Part shown: positions 5,717-7,843 of the stretch, piece by piece | Layout of the letters: every line of letters starts with the position of its first letter | Numbering within the stretch: the first letter of the stretch is position 1 | From: ZLKRG46 sp032117915 | Lineage (GTDB): Bacteria; Bacteroidota; Ignavibacteria; Kapaibacteriales; Kapaibacteriaceae | Reading direction: 5' to 3' | DNA length: 7,843 bases | NCBI GenBank assembly: GCA_032117915.1 | Contig: JAULYI010000187.1 | Span: 1 to 7,843 of the forward strand | Made by a program: the position numbers and the translations under genes | The notes under the pieces: generated by a model | Told to the model about the DNA's origin: nothing | The model's input: only the letters and a program-made list of their open reading frames with translations | Databases searched by the model: none

Positions 5717-7618
5717 ATGAAACCACTCATCACGGCACTTGCCGTTTGGTGCGCCGTAGCAACGGCCCACGCCCAATGTCCGCAGAGCACAACCAAGAAG
5801 TTCTTCATTCCGGCAGTCGCGGCTCCGATCATCGCTGGTCAGACGGTGGCGTTACTGCCAGCACCGGGTGAGCCCTTTCCAAGAGTATCACCGCTTCGTA
5901 TGCAGGTAAGTATTCCCTCCCGGGGTACTGTGTTGCCGGTGGTTGACGCAAACGAATCCGTCATCCATGTACTGATACCGCCGGACGTTCCGGAAGGTGT
6001 GTATGAGATCGCTATCTGCATCTCCGATGGACCGTATGCTACTACGGACATCACCGTCAAGGGACACCGTGACACGCTCGATACAGACGTTGATAAGTCC
6101 GACCCTGACCCACGTACGCAGAACGGCAAGCGCAAGGACCTGTCCGATGCCGGACGTCGTCCGCAGGACTTCCCGCCGACGTCCTACCCCAACGGTGGTC
6201 ATGGCGGAACGCTCACCTGTGAGGACCGGCATCGCATTGACGGCGCGTTCACGCGTCTTTCCGACGGTAGTCGCGAGTGGTCCGGCATCACGCCGATGGT
6301 CGGCCGTTTCTCGCACCTGTACCTCGACTACTGTGCAGAGCGCAAGACCATGTACCTGCTGAACGACTGGCTGATCGGTACCTCATCGTACGAGCGGAAC
6401 TGCTACAACCTCTTCGACTTCACCACCGGCAATGGTGCTGAGCACTGGCGTATCAAGGTCACGCACGACAGTGCCAATCCGGTCATCGTCGTCCTGAACG
6501 GCGTCGACGTCACCAAGGATACCTCCCTCGTCCGCGGCGGTGGCTTCGGCTTTGGTCCGTCGCCCAGTGACACAACGCCCCATACCATCTATGAGTTTGG
6601 GGTGAAGGTCAAGGACGGTCTCTTCATCATCCCCACGGGCAGCGACCCGGTGCAGTACATTCCGTCAACACGTACGTCACTGGAATGCGACGCCAATGGT
6701 GTCGAGGGTTACGGTCTTGTCCGCGAGCCCACCATGCGCCGGGCCACGTTCTCGGACACGGGCATCACCACGCAGCAGTATGAGCGGTACATCCCTCAAG
6801 GGGGCGTTGTAGGACTCGAGAAGGAGCCGAACGACATCGCCGGTGTGATGGACGGCACGACGATCACCTATCGGTCGGGTTCGCAGGACCCCGTTACCAA
6901 CGTCTGTACCGGCGTTGGCGTGATCGATGGAGCGTTTACGCCCGAGGAATGGAGCGGTGCGGTACCGGCAAGCGGCATGTTCTCGGACCTGTATGCGCAG
7001 TTCTGCAACGGCGAGCTGCATATCCTGAACGACTGGATCTATGCCACGGAGAGGCCCAGCAATGCGACGTGCTACAACCTGTTCGAGCTGTACACGGGTG
7101 ACGGCAGTGAGCACTGGGGCATCTGGGTGTGGCAGGACTCCGAGCGTCGGCCAACGGTCATCCGCAACGGCAAGGACGTCTCAGCCGACACATCCATCGT
7201 CGAACTCGGCAAGGCGGGCTGGGGCAGCTCTGCGCGGATGGCGGCCCCGCATGCTATCTACGAGTTCAAGATCCGTACCAAGCGTGGAGGGTTTGCATTG
7301 CAGTATGCAGACCCCGGGCCGGCCAGCTACTGCTCGAACGACGTCAACCGCACGAATGAAGAGCAGTACACCCAAGGCATCATCCTGCGTCCGAGCGTCA
7401 TCGAGCGTCTTCAGGACGTTGTCCAGATCGTTGGCATCCAGCAGGGTACCACGATCCACCTCATCGACATCCATGGTCGCATCGTTGCGAGCGACCGGAG
7501 CGTACACGACGGTGTTCACGCCCTGCGGTTACCGTCCACCCTTTCCAGCGGACGCTATACCGTGCGGCTTACGCATCCCATGGGCACCATCTCGATGCCG
7601 CTCCTGATCATGATGTAG
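5717..7618 (+). CDS. Large exported protein with two tandem beta-rich domains and a sorting-type C-terminal domain
   Basis: The 633-aa product begins with a signal peptide (MKPLITALAVWCAVATAHAQ, then Cys21). Residues about 25-115 resemble an Ig/surface-type beta domain (VPEGVYEIAICIS). A hydrophilic Asp/Lys/Pro-rich linker (about 117-165) follows. Two copies of one domain come next, starting near residues 170 and 399. Shared signatures are IDGAFT, EWSG, G-x-FS-x-LY, C, LNDW, CYNLF, TG-x-G-x-EHW, a D-S-x2-P segment, NG-x-DV, DTS and H-x-IYEF. The EW/LNDW pattern recalls carbohydrate-binding beta-sandwich modules such as the CBM9-like kind, but this is only a resemblance. Residues about 556-633 are a sorting-type end (HLIDIHGRIV, LSSGRYTVRLTHPMG). 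GGGA at about 5704 lies 10 nt before ATG 5717. It sits 29 bp after the vWA gene, and together they may form a surface adhesion or binding pair. No named family is recognised. Confidence 0.82.
   Translation: MKPLITALAVWCAVATAHAQCPQSTTKKFFIPAVAAPIIAGQTVALLPAPGEPFPRVSPLRMQVSIPSRGTVLPVVDANESVIHVLIPPDVPEGVYEIAICISDGPYATTDITVKGHRDTLDTDVDKSDPDPRTQNGKRKDLSDAGRRPQDFPPTSYPNGGHGGTLTCEDRHRIDGAFTRLSDGSREWSGITPMVGRFSHLYLDYCAERKTMYLLNDWLIGTSSYERNCYNLFDFTTGNGAEHWRIKVTHDSANPVIVVLNGVDVTKDTSLVRGGGFGFGPSPSDTTPHTIYEFGVKVKDGLFIIPTGSDPVQYIPSTRTSLECDANGVEGYGLVREPTMRRATFSDTGITTQQYERYIPQGGVVGLEKEPNDIAGVMDGTTITYRSGSQDPVTNVCTGVGVIDGAFTPEEWSGAVPASGMFSDLYAQFCNGELHILNDWIYATERPSNATCYNLFELYTGDGSEHWGIWVWQDSERRPTVIRNGKDVSADTSIVELGKAGWGSSARMAAPHAIYEFKIRTKRGGFALQYADPGPASYCSNDVNRTNEEQYTQGIILRPSVIERLQDVVQIVGIQQGTTIHLIDIHGRIVASDRSVHDGVHALRLPSTLSSGRYTVRLTHPMGTISMPLLIMM
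6224..6625 (+). repeat. First copy of the duplicated EWSG/LNDW/EHW domain
   Basis: This encodes residues about 170-303 of the second exported protein. Conserved landmarks are IDGAFT (I174), REWSG, LLNDW, CYNLFDF, GAEHW and TIYEF (I291). It is about 230 residues from the same landmarks in the second copy. Several short runs are also alike at DNA level (around the LNDW and CYNLF codons), but the copies are clearly diverged. Confidence 0.75.
6911..7293 (+). repeat. Second copy of the duplicated EWSG/LNDW/EHW domain
   Basis: This encodes residues about 399-525 of the second exported protein. Landmarks are IDGAFT (I403), EEWSG, ILNDW, CYNLFEL, GSEHW and AIYEF (I514). The copy is a few residues shorter than the first because a loop after the first landmark (RLSDGSR in copy one) is reduced. 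It is followed directly by the sorting-type C-terminal domain. Confidence 0.75.
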
Positions 7619-7651
7619 TCGTTGTCCCTCCTTCGGCTACATCTCTCTCCT

Positions 7652-7689
7652 CACGGGCATGGACCCCTTTCTAAAGGACCATGCCCGTG
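7652..7689 (+). terminator. Terminator-like hairpin after the exported-protein gene pair
   Basis: CACGGGCATGGACC (7652-7665) and GGACCATGCCCGTG (7676-7689) pair over 14 positions with one A-A mismatch and a 10-nt loop. It starts 34 nt after the TAG of the preceding gene. No U-tract follows on either strand, so it could be a factor-dependent terminator or a 3'-end-stabilising stem rather than a classical intrinsic one. Confidence 0.55.
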
Positions 7690-7715
7690 CAGTTAAATCG
7701 GACGATCACCGAGTG

Positions 7716-7765
7716 CGCTCATCACACTACGCTCACCACACTGCGCTCACCACACTGCGTTCACC
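7716..7765. repeat. 14-bp tandem repeat, about 3.6 copies
   Basis: The unit is CGCTCACCACACTG. Copies are at 7716-7729 (two differences: CGCTCATCACACTA), 7730-7743 and 7744-7757 (identical), plus a partial copy CGTTCACC at 7758-7765. It lies in the intergenic space about 45 bp before the next start codon. Units are directly adjacent with no spacers, so this is a short minisatellite and not a CRISPR array. Confidence 0.85.
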
Positions 7766-7810
7766 TAGTCACCAACCTGTTTCATGTTTCCAGTGTTTCG
7801 GAGTTTACCA

Positions 7811-7843
7811 ATGAACAAGCTTGCTGTGTTTACCATCAGCACC
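7811..7843 (+). CDS. Start of a further gene, cut by the window end
   Basis: ATG at 7811 opens 11 codons (MNKLAVFTIST) that run off the window. GGAG at 7800-7803 lies 7 nt upstream, a good ribosome binding distance. The Lys followed by hydrophobic residues would fit the start of a signal peptide, as in the two preceding genes, but too little is visible to say what the product is. Confidence 0.6.
   Translation, partial: MNKLAVFTIST

Noticed and set aside
7652..7689. Classical intrinsic terminator
   Set aside because: The stem is good, but no U-tract follows on either strand, so it is listed only as terminator-like.
7716..7765. CRISPR-like array
   Set aside because: The units are 14 bp, directly adjacent and without spacers, so it is a tandem repeat.

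Overview
The window most likely comes from a member of the Bacteroidota/Chlorobiota (FCB) group. Two large secreted proteins end in C-terminal domains of the type IX secretion (Por) sorting kind, and signal peptides end in A-Q. The moderately high GC would fit a Kapabacteria- or Ignavibacteria-like lineage, but that placement is inference. TAG, TGA and TAA all act as ordinary stops. There are no tRNA or rRNA genes, no recognisable transposase, no CRISPR array and no cas genes.

Left half (about 59-2740, all minus strand): a tightly packed, operon-like set. In transcription order it holds (1) a 441-aa protein with an N-terminal HEPN-like domain (R-N-x3-H motif), one transmembrane helix and an extracytoplasmic alpha/beta domain; (2) a lipoprotein starting 10 bp downstream; (3) a 75-codon beta-rich ORF that overlaps the lipoprotein stop by 4 bp (GTGA) and resembles a sorting-type C-terminal domain without a signal peptide; (4) a decayed Crp/Fnr-type cyclic-nucleotide-binding gene carrying an in-frame TAG and an apparent 1-nt frameshift. 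A perfect GC-rich hairpin with a GAAA loop (REP-like) lies inside gene 3.

Centre (2741-3774): a 92-bp divergent intergenic region with a near-central palindrome, then a plus-strand CARF protein. Its N-terminus resembles the ligand-sensing domain of RtcR, and its C-terminus is winged-helix-like. A CARF regulator facing a membrane-anchored HEPN (putative RNase) operon is the most interesting part of the window. It looks like a ligand-controlled or envelope-linked RNase/stress or defence module outside any visible CRISPR locus.

Right half (3885-7618, plus strand): two co-directional genes for large exported proteins, 29 bp apart. The first is a von Willebrand A protein with an intact MIDAS. The second carries two copies of a roughly 115-residue beta-rich domain (EWSG, LNDW, CYNLF and EHW signatures). 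Both end in sorting-type C-terminal domains, so both are probably cell-surface or secreted proteins. The region 7619-7810 holds a terminator-like hairpin and a 14-bp tandem repeat, followed by the first 11 codons of another gene with a good ribosome binding site.
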